A DNA stretch of 64,000 nt from positions 24,862,001 through 24,926,000 of the forward strand of contig NC_135774.1 of the NCBI RefSeq assembly GCF_028453695.1, written 5' to 3'. Positions 10,989-23,617 of this stretch are shown here, in pieces. The stretch's first letter is position 1. Each line of letters starts with the position of its first letter. Source of the stretch: Augochlora pura. Lineage: Eukaryota; Arthropoda; Insecta; Hymenoptera; Halictidae. Position numbers and translations under genes: made by a program. The notes beneath the pieces were generated by a model, which saw only the letters and a list, made by a program, of their open reading frames with translations, searched no databases and had not been told where the DNA came from.

Positions 10989-13900
10989 AAAAGATCGTAA
11001 CAGATATTCGCCGTTAGAACAGAACAATAGAGGGTGTAGCCTAATTGTCAGTCATATTTAATTAAACGGCATGCTCAGAGTCTAGACACCCTTATTTTAT
11101 TGCCCTCTAAAGACGGATATAGCAACAAGACTACCTCTCCGTTGTCTTTGTTTCGGTATTGTTTCGCGACTACGTGTATCTGCATCATCTCAGGAAAGAA
11201 CGAGTTTCTTTGGAAATTTGTTAAACCAGCCTCCACGTAGGTTGATCGTATATGGATCGATCCTTTTGTCCAGGGCTTAGTCACGCGTTAAATCAGACAG
11301 CGAATAACCGAGGCGTCAACTTCCAACACGTTAGAGACTGTAAAAACCAAGCTACATATGTAGCGTCGCGAGATCGCTGATATCCACAACGTTTGCTCCG
11401 AATTCTGTATCATCGGTGACTCTGACCCCCCGCCTTTCTCTCGTCTTCGTGATAAAGTATCATTGATAATTATATAATGCCCGACTGCAGCGATGAAACG
11501 ATACACATTATTTTCGAGGACACTCATGCGGGCTCGAACGCAATTATGAATGACTCGTGACGAATAGATTGCGGACGTGCGTGAGAATTCACGCCGTCAT
11601 AGACCGATTCGGTAGAATTAATATAACGATGGATCGATTTAATAAAATACCGTTCGCATTAATTTTTATCCTTTAACACGCATTCACGACACTAAATAAT
11701 TATCCTGCAACGATGCTGCGAGGTTTTTCATGACCCATTAACACCTTTCCCACGAATGTAAAGCGTTCACAACTGAAAGATGAAAATTAAGAAGGAACGC
11801 GCATCACGTGGACAGCTACATAGAGTAAGTGTCTCTGTGAATCTCGATAATTTCTTATTTCGTTATTACATGTGTAAAATATTCTTGGTCCCTCCTGCTA
11901 GATGTTTCGTTCTGTACTCACGTGTGAAGAAGAATCCTGTTAATCTCGTGTACGGTCGATCACGACTTTCGCGTCTCTCTTTCTATCTCTTTGTTTTTCA
12001 CGTGTGACAAGACCGAACAGTACTACGTAAATTATACATAGGTACGTACATTCGCGGATACCAGCAAAGATCGTTCACGTTGTCCACGCTCAGCGAACAC
12101 TTGTCGACATTTGATCGCGTGAACCGACGAGTCTGTTGTTTTTATATCGCAGTCTTCCTCCGCCTGACTCGTCGCGTTCTTCCAAATAAAACGGTTCCCG
12201 CGTTTTCCCCGAAGAGGAAGATCCGCGCACGGGTGTCACGGTCGGATCGATCGATCTTCGTGCCCAGATACACGCAGCTCGTTTTTCGATTGGCGCCATT
12301 ATTTCTGAAGATGCTCGCGCAAGCACCATCGAGAGAGTCGCAATCGCTATCGCCTGGCTGAACTCTATTTTCCAGGATAATACTAATTTATCTTCAACGA
12401 GATAAATTAATTTATCGTTTTCATTATAGAAATAAGCGGTACAACCGTCGAGTTCCTCTAGATCCTCTAATATTGATCTACAAAATGAGAAATAAAATGA
12501 AAAGGAAAAGTTTTAAGAAGATACCTATTGTATTTATTTGCGGTGATTAAAGAGATAGAAACTTTCTTGGTATATTATTTCAATTCCAATCATTTTGTTC
12601 GAAGTTCGAATAAAATTTTCTCGTCACCTTCGTAATTACCACATTTCACAGGCAGATAGGTTCAATCGAAGATCGTCCGTTTATAATTAACTATTACGTA
12701 ATCAATTGAATGGAAATCCCGCGACGCGAGATCGCATCAGATCCTGTAAGCTCGTACGTAGGATTAATAATTAATGCATTTTGTTGTTCGGTATTAATGA
12801 AACAATGTTGAACGTCCGGCAACGATGGGACAACGAGTTCAATGCGTGCGCGTGAACTTCGATCGAATCGACATCGTAAGTCCTTTAAACTGGATCTCTG
12901 TATTGCCTTTTTTTTTATCAATTTTGTATTTATCGGTCAGGAACCATGAGAGGAGGTTCATCGATCTCGCTTACATATGGAATATTGCTTCACTCTTGAT
13001 TGTACCAAGTTTCTAATTTATCCATAATCAGCACGAGACCAGCATTTCCTGTGCGATCAATTCGTCGCTGATTGTACGTACCTGCGGGTATTGGTAATTG
13101 TAATTACACAAGCTGGATCTATCAATAGCAAACGATTGTCGTAACCTTTTCTAATAAAAATTGCTATTAAAACATTATTATCATTTATTAAAGAGTAATA
13201 TTATTTGTTATATTTTTCTATGGTTCTGCAATGGTGAATGCTGAGTACTACTATGGAAATGGTAAATGCACGGCATTTTCTACTACTTCAAATCAGAAGA
13301 TTTACTATAATAATTAAAACGGTAGATTAAATGATTAAAGTACATACGAAATATAAGCATAATCCTAATGTCCAATATATTTTTAGATTATTTATTTTTA
13401 TAACATTAACGAATGTTTAATACAATCGTAAACGACTCTTACCGGTTCGTCCATAACACGTTGTGTAAACAACGGCAAGAATTATCTGAGCATTCTAAAA
13501 CCTAAATTTAGCATCATTTTTTGTAGCGGCGAAACGCTCAAATTGCTAGACAAATTACTTTATCGACAATCAAAATCCCTAGAACGTTTTGGTAAAAGTT
13601 TGGACAGTTTTAAATATATGGTACCGCTCTCGTTATCGACACCATATTCGCGCTTTATGACGCGTTTCTTATTTACAGTTATAATTCTTCAATCTTGCTT
13701 CTTTGGATAGTTACCTATGAAGGAGCGTATGTTTAAATATTCAAAAGAAAAGTGACACTATTATGTCACAAACGCGATTTGTGGTTGTATTACATAGCTT
13801 TTCTCAATATAATTTCAAATTTAAAAATCTTTTACGGGTATACAGATGGCAGCTCCGATGATAGTTAGCCATCTGCCAACGACTACGGAAAGCTTCACCT

Positions 13901-14299
13901 CAAACGGGTTAATCTTTCCTTACTATAGATAGAATTAGAATAACTGGAAATAACCTCATATCCCATGCAAAGGGTTACGATGTTTTCGGTTTCGCGGGGT
14001 TACAACTATTTATAAAACCAGCTATTCGAACGTGTGCCATTTAAAATGGTTGAACACGCATTACCGGCGTTATTTCCAAGATAATTTCCACTTGTTATCC
14101 TCAGCATTAGTCGGCGATTTATCGAGGAATTACGGATTCCGTGATGGGACTTATGGTTTCGTGAAACCGGTGGATTCACTTTATTTTTTTTCAAAATCCG
14201 CAACAAATTCGATCATGGTAATCTATTTGAACGCAAGTGCCTGGAACAAATAACAATTTCAAAAAGACATTCGATGTTCTTTAGTAAAAGTGAATTACA
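10989..14299. other. Intergenic region, no recognised gene
   Basis: About 3.3 kb between astakine and TMEM161. It should hold the astakine 5' UTR exon and promoter and the TMEM161 5' UTR. Short open frames at 11288-11527, 12080-12361 and 14032-14253 show no domains or splice logic. Nothing else was recognised. Confidence 0.4.
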
Positions 14300-16513
14300 A
14301 TGTTGCAGGCTTTCCTAGGAGCTCAATTGGTCATTACCCTTATTATGGTCAGTGTCATTCAAAAATTGACTCCGCATTTCTCCTTGGCAAGATGGATGTT
14401 ATGTTCTACAGGGTATGTTGACTTGTTTGATAACAATATCGATCGAACAGAATTAAAAGTTAATAGAAGATTTGTTAATTACTTTATAGGTTGACACGTT
14501 ACTTGTATCCGACTGACCAACAGTTAAGGAGCATGGTGGGTGTACCCAAAGAGAAACCCAAAAAAGGCAAGCATATGGAGAATGGAAAGCTTGCCGATGT
14601 ATTTCAAGTTCCTAGAAATCTGGATATTACGCTGGAAAATGTTAAGATAAATACATTAGATGTAGTGCATTTAAAATATTATACAGAGTATCAGTGGTTG
14701 TTGGATTTTTCTGTTTATGCTGCAGCAGTCTATGCTTTAACAGAGGTTGGTAACAGTTTCGTTGAATGTACAAAGTATGAAGGAAATATAAAATGAAAAG
14801 TTTAAGCTTCTTTCTTTGTGTCTTTACAATGCTTTATATTAAACAGGTGTATAATTATTTCTATCCGATCAAAGATGAGATAAATCTAAGTATGCTTTGG
14901 TGTTCATTGGTTTTGGTTTTTGCATTGTATCCTTTTTCTCTATTGATTCATATTAGGGTATACTTTCTCTAAAGAATGAATCTTTTATATTAAGATTGAC
15001 TTCCTTAATTAATTACTTAGCAAAGTATTGCTCTCCTTGTGGATAGAATATTTCAAAGGAGAGGAGAGTATAGGTGAAAGGTCTACATGTATTGTAACCG
15101 GATTTGCTTACCTTCTTATAGCTATGATGGTTCTTATCGTTGACGAAAATAATCTTGAGATTGGATTGGACAAAGCCTATGCAAGCTTTAATCACAGTGC
15201 ATCTTTGTTTTTAGATAATCAAGGTCTTTCATCTACGTAAGTCTGCAGAACTTTAATTAGGAGCTTTTAATATGTCTTTTTAATTATTTCATCTCTATAT
15301 ATACTTATTCTCTGATAATTTTCTTTGTAGAGGTCCTGCATCAAAAATTGTTATAAAATTCTTTCTTGCATTGTGGTGTGGTTTGCTCGGTTCCTTATTT
15401 ACTTTCCCTGGTTTGAGAGTATCAAAAATGCATTGGGATACGTTAAGGTATCAAGATTATGGTAATGTCAAAAATATTCTTACTGGAACGAATGCTTAAC
15501 ATACTACTATATTTTAGATATTACGAAAACAGAAAGCTATTGTTATTGATATCAAACATTAGTTATGCCTCCCCACTTCTATTGATAAGCTTATGGATTA
15601 AGCCTATAAGTAGGGATTACCTTACAGTTCGAATATTTCGTGGTATGAACGGTCCACTGTAAGTTTCAATACATTAAATGCTTTAATAATGTATTAATTG
15701 CAGCAATGTATTCTTAAAAATAAATTTTTACAGAATGACACCATCGGCTTTCGAGAGTATGAGGCTAATTGCAATAGTCGTTGCGATTTTATTAAAGCTG
15801 ATATTGATGCCGACGTATTTGCAATCATATCTAAATTTAGCTGTGCAACGAATAGAAAATCAAAAGAAAGAAGCTGGTAGAATAAAGAACGTTGATTTAC
15901 AGAAAAAGGTGCTTATGAAAAATGTACTTAAGAGAATCGAACGTAAACGTAGTTATCAATTATATTAATAGTCTTATCTCGACTTTGTTCCAGATTGCAG
16001 CAGTATTTTATTATTTATGTGTTGTTGCGTTGCAAATCATTGTTCCATTAATTATATGTTTATTTTTAACGTTCATGTACAAATCATTAGGTAAAATCAA
16101 TTTTTTAGAATTGTTTATCGATTTCACGTTTTCATATATTAATGTGATTGTGTATGTCTTCATTAGGTGGTTATACGTGGGAGGGTATTTTCAAAGAAGT
16201 AGCATTGGAGGAATGTCCAGCGGATGACCCACCGATATCGGTACTGAAAGGAACCAGTGATGATTATGAAAAAACTGTTGTGCAAACCGCGCAAGATTTT
16301 CAACTTGCGTTAGGATCTTTAAAGCAGGTATAATTATAGTTTCATGAATAGAACCGTAAAGAGTTCACTGATAGACAATTTGTTATTTTATAGATATTTA
16401 CAACAGATGTGTATAGAGGTTTATTCGGTCTAGCAACGTGGTGGAGTTGCTTCACATTATTTGCATCTACTGCCATGGGCATGTTTTATCAATCATATTT
16501 CTCCAGTATGTGA
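14300..16513 (+). CDS. Tmem161b: Transmembrane protein 161 (TMEM161A/B)
   Basis: A conserved multipass membrane protein. The vertebrate TMEM161B is linked to cardiac rhythm and cortical development; the molecular activity is unknown to me. Ten coding exons: 14300-14412, 14490-14745, 14847-14926, 15021-15236, 15331-15447, 15518-15658, 15734-15908, 15994-16090, 16167-16327 and 16394-16513. Every phase agrees, giving 491 residues (human TMEM161B 487). Conserved blocks include GAQLVITLIM near the N-terminus, PHFSLARWML, YTEYQWLLDF, FLALWCGLLGS-FTFPGLR, WIKPISRDYL, QKKEAGRI, VFYYLCVVALQ and LKQIFTTDVYRG. About eight or more hydrophobic segments are visible. AATAAA motifs at 16898-16903 and 17216-17221 are candidate poly(A) signals. 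Confidence 0.93.
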
Positions 16514-17395
16514 ACAGTCACCGTGAAAGGGAAACACACTTCACGTTATTTCGCACAAATTTATGTCAATCTTTGCAATTGGTCTATCGATTCTACTGTT
16601 ATCGGAATATTCAATGAATATTTTTCGAAAAAGTACCTACAACGAGGTATGCACAATATCGACTGTCCAAAAAGAAACATTTGTACCAACTTTTAAAATT
16701 TGTAATACGTATAGTAATAAAAGCATTGAGACTCGACTACGTCAAAACAAATGTTTCAATTTTCCGTACAATGTATATCGATTATATAAAACTGATGGAA
16801 AACTATATGAGGTGATAGCACACAGAACAGCAGAGAGAAATTAACGGATATTTTATGGTCGAATCTAAGTATGGCTTCTGAACGTGTGCGAGACATAAAT
16901 AAATTGTATCACTGCCAGTAAATGAGCTATTTAACATTCTGTGAACGACTATTTGATTACCATTAATAACCTGTCAGCGTATCAATACCGCTTTGGACTT
17001 GCTGAAAGCAAACTTTCTTCTACTACGTCACTATCATAGATAAATCACTTAGGGATCTATCATTGCCCTTTATATATTGATTGTAGCAATTCGTTTCTTA
17101 TACACAACTCTGTAAAAAATACTCAAATTATTAAGAAATGCAATGTACTACCATTTTCAAAAAGACACGGTCGTGACACGACGATGAATAATAGTTTATA
17201 TCCTAGTTTGTAAATAATAAATAATTGTGTACATTATCCTGCCTACTAAAAATCTCCTGTAAAGACAAAAACTTGATATCAAGCGATTACAATTCATGAA
17301 CTGTCCCATCTTGGCATCTTGGAGAAAGTGTGATTGTACCTCTGGAAATGTGTTGATGTGATGCTACTCACGTATCAACCCGGTCGCTTCCGCAA
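16514..17395 (+). other. TMEM161 3' UTR and intergenic spacer
   Basis: AT-rich sequence after the TMEM161 stop. It contains two AATAAA motifs (16898, 17216). A 93-codon frame at 16563-16844 overlaps the presumed 3' UTR and has no recognisable features. Confidence 0.5.
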
Positions 17396-17428
17396 TATAT
17401 AACTCCCCACGGGGTAACTTGGCGTCAG
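17396..17428 (+). promoter_or_regulatory. TATA box and initiator of the Ala/Gln-rich secreted protein gene
   Basis: TATATAA at 17396-17402 is followed about 31 bp later by TCAG (17425-17428), a good arthropod initiator. The spacing is canonical and predicts transcription starting at about 17427, some 78 bp before the ATG. A CCCC-ACGGGG palindrome lies between the two. A strong TATA promoter fits a highly expressed secreted protein. Confidence 0.65.
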
Positions 17429-17504
17429 AATAGTTGATGTACCGTTGTTAATACGGTCGTTCGTTCCTGTGAGACAGTGCCGAGATTCTTAAAAGTTACT
17501 AAAA

Positions 17505-18449
17505 TGTTGGTGAGTATTGAGAGCAAGTTTGTCGACTTCAACGAAGAGTAACTGTTTCGAGTAGAATTTGTTGCTATTTGTGTTCTAGTTTCTAAAAGAT
17601 CTATTTCTTTCAGAAATACATAGTACTTGGTTGCATAGTGCTTTCCAGTGCATTTGCTGAGCCACCTATTAATGGTGTGAAACCCACAAATGTATTAGGC
17701 ACTTCCGACCAACATGCATCCTTCAGTTTCATTAGGCCAGGCTTGACACAAACTGCTTTTGCATTTAGTGGACCCAGTTCTCATCAATCATTTAGTTCCA
17801 GTATTGGAAACCCATACCTATCACAGAAAGTGCTCCCTAATGTTGCCAATGCTCTGGCTTACAGGAATCCTGGCTTAGGTCTGTAATTATTTAAACAAAT
17901 GATAGTATTTTTATAGTTCTCAAAAAAGAATCAGAGTAATTATGTGCCGTGTTACAGGAGTATATTCAGTTGGTCCAATTACAAATGGCTATGCAGCTGC
18001 ACCACCTGCACCTTCATATGTGTCTCCTGTAGCTGCACCATACCCCTATCAAACTGCTGCAGATCCTGCAGCATTGGCTTATTATCAACAGTTGCAACAA
18101 ATTCAGCAACCTCAGGCACAAGGATATTCTGCAGCTGCTTTGTACCAAGCACAATTGGCCCAACTTCTTGCACTACGGCAAGCTCAAGCACAATCGCAAG
18201 CACAAGTTTCCCAAACGCAACAGGTAAAACTTTCGATTATATTACAACTAATTATAATAATTTGTAAAAATTGAAATGTGATTTCTGTTTAATAGTAATC
18301 ATCCACAGGTTCCCGAACGTGTCGAATTGCAGCAGGAGGAACAGCAACAGGAACAACAACCTCAGAGTTTGTTAGGCATCGCTTATTCTTCTGCGCCTTC
18401 TGTGGCACGCGTGAAAGTTTCTGGAAATGGTTATAAATTTGACTTTTAG
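17505..18449 (+). CDS. Secreted Ala/Gln-rich protein, cuticle-like, function unknown
   Basis: Four coding exons: 17505-17510 (only ATG TTG), 17614-17878, 17958-18223 and 18309-18449. They give 225 residues. The six-base first coding exon followed by an exon completing the signal peptide (MLKYIVLGCIVLSSAFA) is the classic layout of insect cuticle and secreted structural genes. The mature chain is low complexity: a Ser/Phe/Pro part, then a Pro/Ala/Tyr part, then Gln-Ala runs such as QAQLAQLLALRQAQAQ, a QQEEQQQEQQ stretch, and the end VSGNGYKFDF. No chitin-binding Rebers-Riddiford motif is seen and no cysteines are obvious in the mature part, so the exact class is unknown. AATAAA at 18547-18552 is a likely poly(A) signal. 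Confidence 0.8.
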
Positions 18450-18708
18450 ATGATAAGAATGTACATAATAATTTTATTTATTTGCATTAATTTAACGTGC
18501 GCTGAAACAATTTGTATACTACCAATTAATAATCTAAGGATACCGAAATAAACTTTGTGAATTCTTTATACAAGTTACTTGATTTATCACTTATTAAACT
18601 GCTAATAAAAAACTAATTTAATGTGCAACGATAAATGTAATAAATAATAATATTCTACGTTAGAAAATTTTATCGCTAAAAGTAAATAAAGAAAAAAAAG
18701 AAGCCACT

Positions 18709-18782
18709 AGGCCCCGGGGGGATTCGAACCCCCGATCTCCTGTTTACTAGACAGGCGCTTTAACCAACTAAGCCACGGCGCC
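18709..18782 (-). tRNA. tRNA-Thr (AGT)
   Basis: The minus strand folds as a 74-nt tRNA: acceptor GGCGCCG, D arm GCTTAGTTGGTTAAAGC, anticodon loop with AGT (CTAGTAA), T arm GGGGG-TTCGAAT-CCCCC, discriminator T. The A box (GTGGCTTAGTTGG) and B box (GGTTCGAATCC) are both intact. Acceptor pair 4-69 is G-G rather than the usual G-U. An A8 run at 18692-18699 gives a strong pol III terminator on the transcribed strand. Confidence 0.95.
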
Positions 18783-19102
18783 GTTGAGCACCAATTTCGA
18801 TTAAGGCGTAGAACAGGTGTGAGCAGTAAATGAATTTAACAATTAATTATTGGTGCAGCATTGTTGTACGTCTTTACAACGTATAAAAATGAAACGAAGA
18901 AAATATGAGTTATGTCCTGGCAACAGTAGAGAACTCTACTTTCAAAAACATATTATTGTATAAATGGAATAAAAATTTTTTTCATTTCTAAGCCCAGTAT
19001 AGTCATTCAGTTTCATTGGTATCATCTATCTTTGCAATGTAAAATAGTACAGGCTCTTCGATGAAAAAAAATGATTCATGTTATGTACATACTACTACTA
19101 CT

Positions 19103-19184
19103 CGCAGTCGGTAGGACTCGAACCTACGCTCCCACTGGGAATCTGATTTCTAGTCAGACGCCTTAACCACTCGGCCACGACTGC
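19103..19184 (-). tRNA. tRNA-Ser (AGA)
   Basis: An 82-nt class II tRNA on the minus strand: acceptor GCAGTCG/CGACTGC fully paired, anticodon AGA in CTAGAAA, a long variable arm (CCCAGTGGGAGC), T loop TTCGAGT, discriminator G. The nearest A run for termination is at 19063-19070, about 33 bp downstream. Confidence 0.96.
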
Positions 19185-19474
19185 TGCGAGAAACGGCCTT
19201 GAAATTTGAAAAGTTCAGAGAAAGTGGAGATAATAATGAACAATTAAATGATAATAAAATATTATGAGAATTATTTAGCACCGACAGACCAAGAACTGAT
19301 TAAAGTGTTCTACATGAAGCGATAAACCTCGATTCTCATGAATGACTTGTAAATGTTAGAATTTTTATGAAAGATAATGAATGGAAGTACATATACATAT
19401 ATAAAAATGTATGAAAAACTTACATTAAAATCAAGAGCATGTATATTATAAATATTTAACAGTAAAAAAGAAAT

Positions 19475-19546
19475 TGACCCCGACGTGATTTGAACACGCA
19501 ACCTTCTGATCTGGAGTCAGACGCGCTACCGTTGCGCCACGGAGTC
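19475..19546 (-). tRNA. tRNA-Trp (CCA), copy 1
   Basis: A 72-nt tRNA on the minus strand: acceptor GACTCCG/CGGGGTC (one G-U pair), anticodon CCA in CTCCAGA, T loop TTCAAAT, discriminator A. It is identical over its whole length to the copy at 24702-24773. An A6 run at 19464-19469 supplies the terminator. Confidence 0.96.
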
Positions 19547-22500
19547 TTCGTTACATCGATCCTCTCAAAACAGAATACTTCCTTGATCTCACGAAGAAAA
19601 TTTCGTTTCGTATAAGAGAATATCTAAACTAAAAAAAATATTGATTATATTTCAATTATGGAAATTAGAGTACATCAGATTATTAGTCTCCTATTTTACA
19701 ATTAAATTAAATTTTCATATTAAATTAAATATACTTACAGGCAATATTCGGGTCGTGAAAAGGCTCAGATCGAATTCCAGCATTCCGCTTTTGCCGAACG
19801 TAGAAAAGAATAATAAATGAAGAAAATAAATAAGAATATAACACAATGTAAAACTTTGTTATGTTTCCTTCATAGCACTTTTACCAATGTAATGGTAAGA
19901 TTTTCTGGTTAAAAGAGGATCACACAATTCTTGTAAGATTACATTGATTTTTATGAAAAATATAAATATACTTTTCTTATTAATATTAACCCTTCACAAT
20001 CGAATACCGCCGTACTAGCGACATCAAATTTCTATTCACTAGAACAAATATCACCGCATAGGTGACAAACGATAAAAACATATCACTTTATACAAAATCA
20101 TATATTCGACCCAACGTGAAGTTCACTTGAAAATGTCCTCGACTGCAAAGCGTTCATTTAAATATTTTAGGAAACTAATAAAACGTCGTCCTAGTTAAAA
20201 TTTTTATTTTTGTAGTTTACAATAAACAATTAGTAATAGCAGTTATAGTAATTACCTTTTATAGTCCAGCACTTTCTCCAGAATAATCCGAGTACTATCC
20301 TAAAAGTATAGGAAATTCTTTTACATTTGCTAAGAAATTTTGTACACACTCGCAGTAAGTATGAACATGCTATATATATCATTCTTTAGACGTTCAGTCA
20401 TAACAAAACACAGAAACCGATATTATTTAGCCATATTTTCTTAATTACAATTGTAGGTTAATGAATTACTTGTGGTGGGCTATGGCCTCGTAGCATAAAT
20501 AGTAGTCGTATGTTTTCTAGAAAGGTAGTAGAATGTCTATACGATAAAACAGTGAATGTAACATCATCATCATCAATCATCAGTATTGTTGCAGTGTGTC
20601 TACAAACAGGAACGCGATGCGTGCTCACATCCCGCATGCAAGCACAGATTTATCCGAGGAACATGTTGCTAGAGGAGACCGGTTTCTCCCTACGTTGAAA
20701 AGAGTTTCGCGCGGGTTGTCTCACAAAGCCCCTCCTAGCACCAGGAGAACACGTTAACGTAGTTGGCGTGCTGGTAGCCGCGCTGTTCCGTCATACCTTG
20801 ACTTTCGCCCGTGAGGAATTTTTTCAACAGGAACGCATGCGACCGATAGATGAGCTAGTGTGCACGCATACCACCTAGGCTGCGTGCGTGTGCACATAGG
20901 CCACGTGACGCGCTGACATAATACACAAGCTTGAAGGCAGGATCCCCCACCTCTGAACCGTGCGTTAATTTTAGGGGAAAGCGTAATAAGGATTGATCCA
21001 TCCGCGAATGTAGCGACACTGGGGGATCGTCGTTGTGTTGCACTACGCCACGGAGCACGATAACGATACGATAAACAATTTACGAGACGTCTCACCTACA
21101 TATACGTACAGGAGACACATTATTAATTCCGATTTTGGGGAAAAACGGTGTCACTGTCCCGTGATGATGCTTCGATCCAAGCGGATGAGGTTAGAACCAT
21201 CGTAACAATGGTTTATCGAGGGCGGAGGTGAAGCGGGAAGATGTCCGCTGCAATCGGGGACGTGCTAAACACGTAGTCCTGCCGAAATTTCAGCCCATGC
21301 CGGAGTCAATGAACCGATAAGCAATGGAAAGAGGTCGTTGGGGGCCAATAAAGTATTGTACGTCACAGAGGTGCTTAAGGCCCGCGCGGTTCTTCCTCAA
21401 AATTGTGTCTTTCCGATCCGCGGCTACCACGTCCATCGAAGAGGTAATATCGATGGCGGCGAATGTCAGTCAACGTTCATGCAATCCTACTACCGAGTCG
21501 GTTAAATTGTTGATTATGTCCATTCTACTCGTTAACTACAGATTACTGGAGGCTGCGCGTAAATTAGCATATTCCTCGTTCGTCGTACGAAAGGCGAAAG
21601 ATAAACGACGATGACGAACGGCGCACCGAGGTCCACAGTGATCTTAGATATACGTGAACAACGTCCATGATACGTATGTGTGTGGCAGTAAGCTCGATGA
21701 TTGTAATTCAGTGAATAACTCTATCGCATACCGCGACAAGTTAAATTAATGTATCTCGATATATTTTAAATATTACTTGCGACTTTTATGTTACAAAATT
21801 GCGTTCAAATCGTACCTGATATCGATTATGTATGTATGTATTTCGATTCCTGGGGAAAAGATGGTAGTAGATGTCATCGACATCATGATATGTGACGACA
21901 TTTTTGATAAAAAAATTTTGTGGAAAACTGACGGAATCTTAACAATACAATGATACGTATAGATCAGAAATTTTCATACTAAGGGTCGAAGCATGATTTA
22001 ATAATATATGTAACGTGTACGCTGAGAGATGTTTGAAGTTTGAAGGTTTAATGATTAGCAATCAGAATCATTTAGGCTCAATCAGTTGGTGCATTGTAGC
22101 AGGAAAGCATAATGATGTTGAAGCACAGTTGAGATCGATAAGCCCGATCGTAATATACGTAGTCGTGCGAATATGTAATCTTGTTTAGTAACACTGGTAT
22201 GCAACAATGATTATCTTGTAAAACTCGTATTGTGTTACCTATTTTTATAAATTGCACGCTATACAAGATATACAGTAATCATTCTGTTGCGAATTTATGA
22301 ATCGACTCCGTCGGTAATTTAACTAAAATTGTAAAACAAATTGTGCTGCCATCTACAGCAAAATTTTCAAGCTGATTAGTTCCGGTTATTATTGCTAAAT
22401 GGCGCAACAAACACGTGTTTTCTCTAAGACAATTTATTATAAATTAAACAATTCGTTAGTATGAAAACAGTAACAATTGAATAGATATTTACAAGGTAGT

Positions 22501-22730
22501 AATAACTTACTCATTGATTTAATCCACGTTTTTAAAATGTCGATAAAGTAGAAAATATTAATTATCTACATCCGCCACACATTTGTGACTCTTTTTTTTG
22601 TGGAAGATCTTTAGACACGCCACATTGGCTTCTCATTAGACCGGGAGAAATAATTTGAACACCTGTCATGACGGATATGTCTCTTTGTATATTTTGTGCC
22701 CTACGCCAAAGTATAAAAACTAACTTCTAT
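19547..22730. other. Intergenic region between tRNA-Trp copy 1 and a mariner relic
   Basis: About 3.2 kb with no supportable protein gene. It holds the left member of an inverted repeat pair (20619-20736). An open frame at 20754-21095 minus is Arg-rich with no domain. A short hairpin (GGAC-GTG, loop, CAC-GTCC) lies near 21258-21284. Nothing else was recognised. Confidence 0.4.
20619..20736 (+). repeat. ~115-bp repeat, left copy of an inverted pair
   Basis: Starts GCGTGCTCACATCCCGC and ends CGCGCGGGTTGTCTCA-n-AGCCCCTCCT. Its reverse complement recurs at 24278-24391 with the same outer blocks and a more diverged middle. Confidence 0.7.
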
Positions 22731-23617
22731 TGGACTGTTCGGAAAGTCATTTCGTTTTTTTTTGTTTTTTAACACGATTTTTTTAGAGTGTATAAACATT
22801 TTATTAAATTATGTATTCTTCATTTCGGGCCAATGCCTTTTGTCATCTTTTGAGCAAGAGATTGATTCCACGATCATTCTTCAACTTCTGATCTTTGCTG
22901 GAAAAAAACTGATAGCAGTGATATTTGACATCCTAATTTGAAGCGAAGGTCTTTTCGTCAAAAACATTTTGCAGATACCGGAACAAGTAATAGTCCGAAA
23001 GTGCCAAATCTGAAGAGTATGGTGGGTGTGGTATTACGTTTCATTCAAGCTGTAAAAAACTTTTGACGAGTTACGAAATTTGTATGAGGTTCTCTACAAA
23101 TCTCTGGTCTTTTCTCCTTTTCTGCCAAGACGTTTCGCGTGATCATGAACGGTCGAATTCGAGAAATTTAACCTCTCAACAATCTCGCGAGTTGTTATTC
23201 GGTGGTTTTCATCTATCAATGATTATATTTTATCTTCGTCGGCTTCAACGGGCCGTTCATCATCAATATCGAAATTGCCGGAACGAAATTTTGCAAACCA
23301 ATTTTGGCATTGTCGTTTGGTCAATACATTTTCTCCATACACATCACGTAATTCTTGCCATGCTTCAACTGCACTTTTACCTTGTTGATACAAAAACAGT
23401 AAAACATGTCGATAATGCTCCTTTGGATTTTCCATCTTTGATAAAGTATCAAACAAAAACTACTGCAAAGAATCAAACAAAATTTTTAACAACTAAGCTT
23501 TACTATATCAACTGTCAAAATATATAATGATTGTGCGGCTTAAGTGCGAAGTTGGCTGTGAAAAAATACAATTAGGTCCTCTGTTGGGACAAAACGAAAT
23601 TACTTTCCAAACAACCT
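22731..23617 (-). mobile_element. Mariner transposon relic, internally deleted and inactivated
   Basis: Terminal inverted repeats of about 26 bp share GTTYGGAAAGT-ATTTCGTTTT at both ends and sit next to TA dinucleotides. On the minus strand from the ATG at 23433-23435 the reading frame starts MENPKEHYRHVLLFLYQQGK, the mariner helix-turn-helix start, with the second HTH region KRQCQNWFAKFRSG. A stop interrupts after EADEDKI, and the same frame then continues SLIDENHRITTREIVERL. Further on only a piece of the C-terminus remains, with the catalytic-region motif PPYSSDLALSDYYLF. The central catalytic part is missing, so the element is about 0.9 kb where full mariners are near 1.3 kb. It cannot encode transposase. 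Confidence 0.88.

Noticed and set aside
20754..21095. 113-codon Arg-rich frame, minus strand
   Set aside because: No domain, and composition typical of chance translation of GC-rich DNA.
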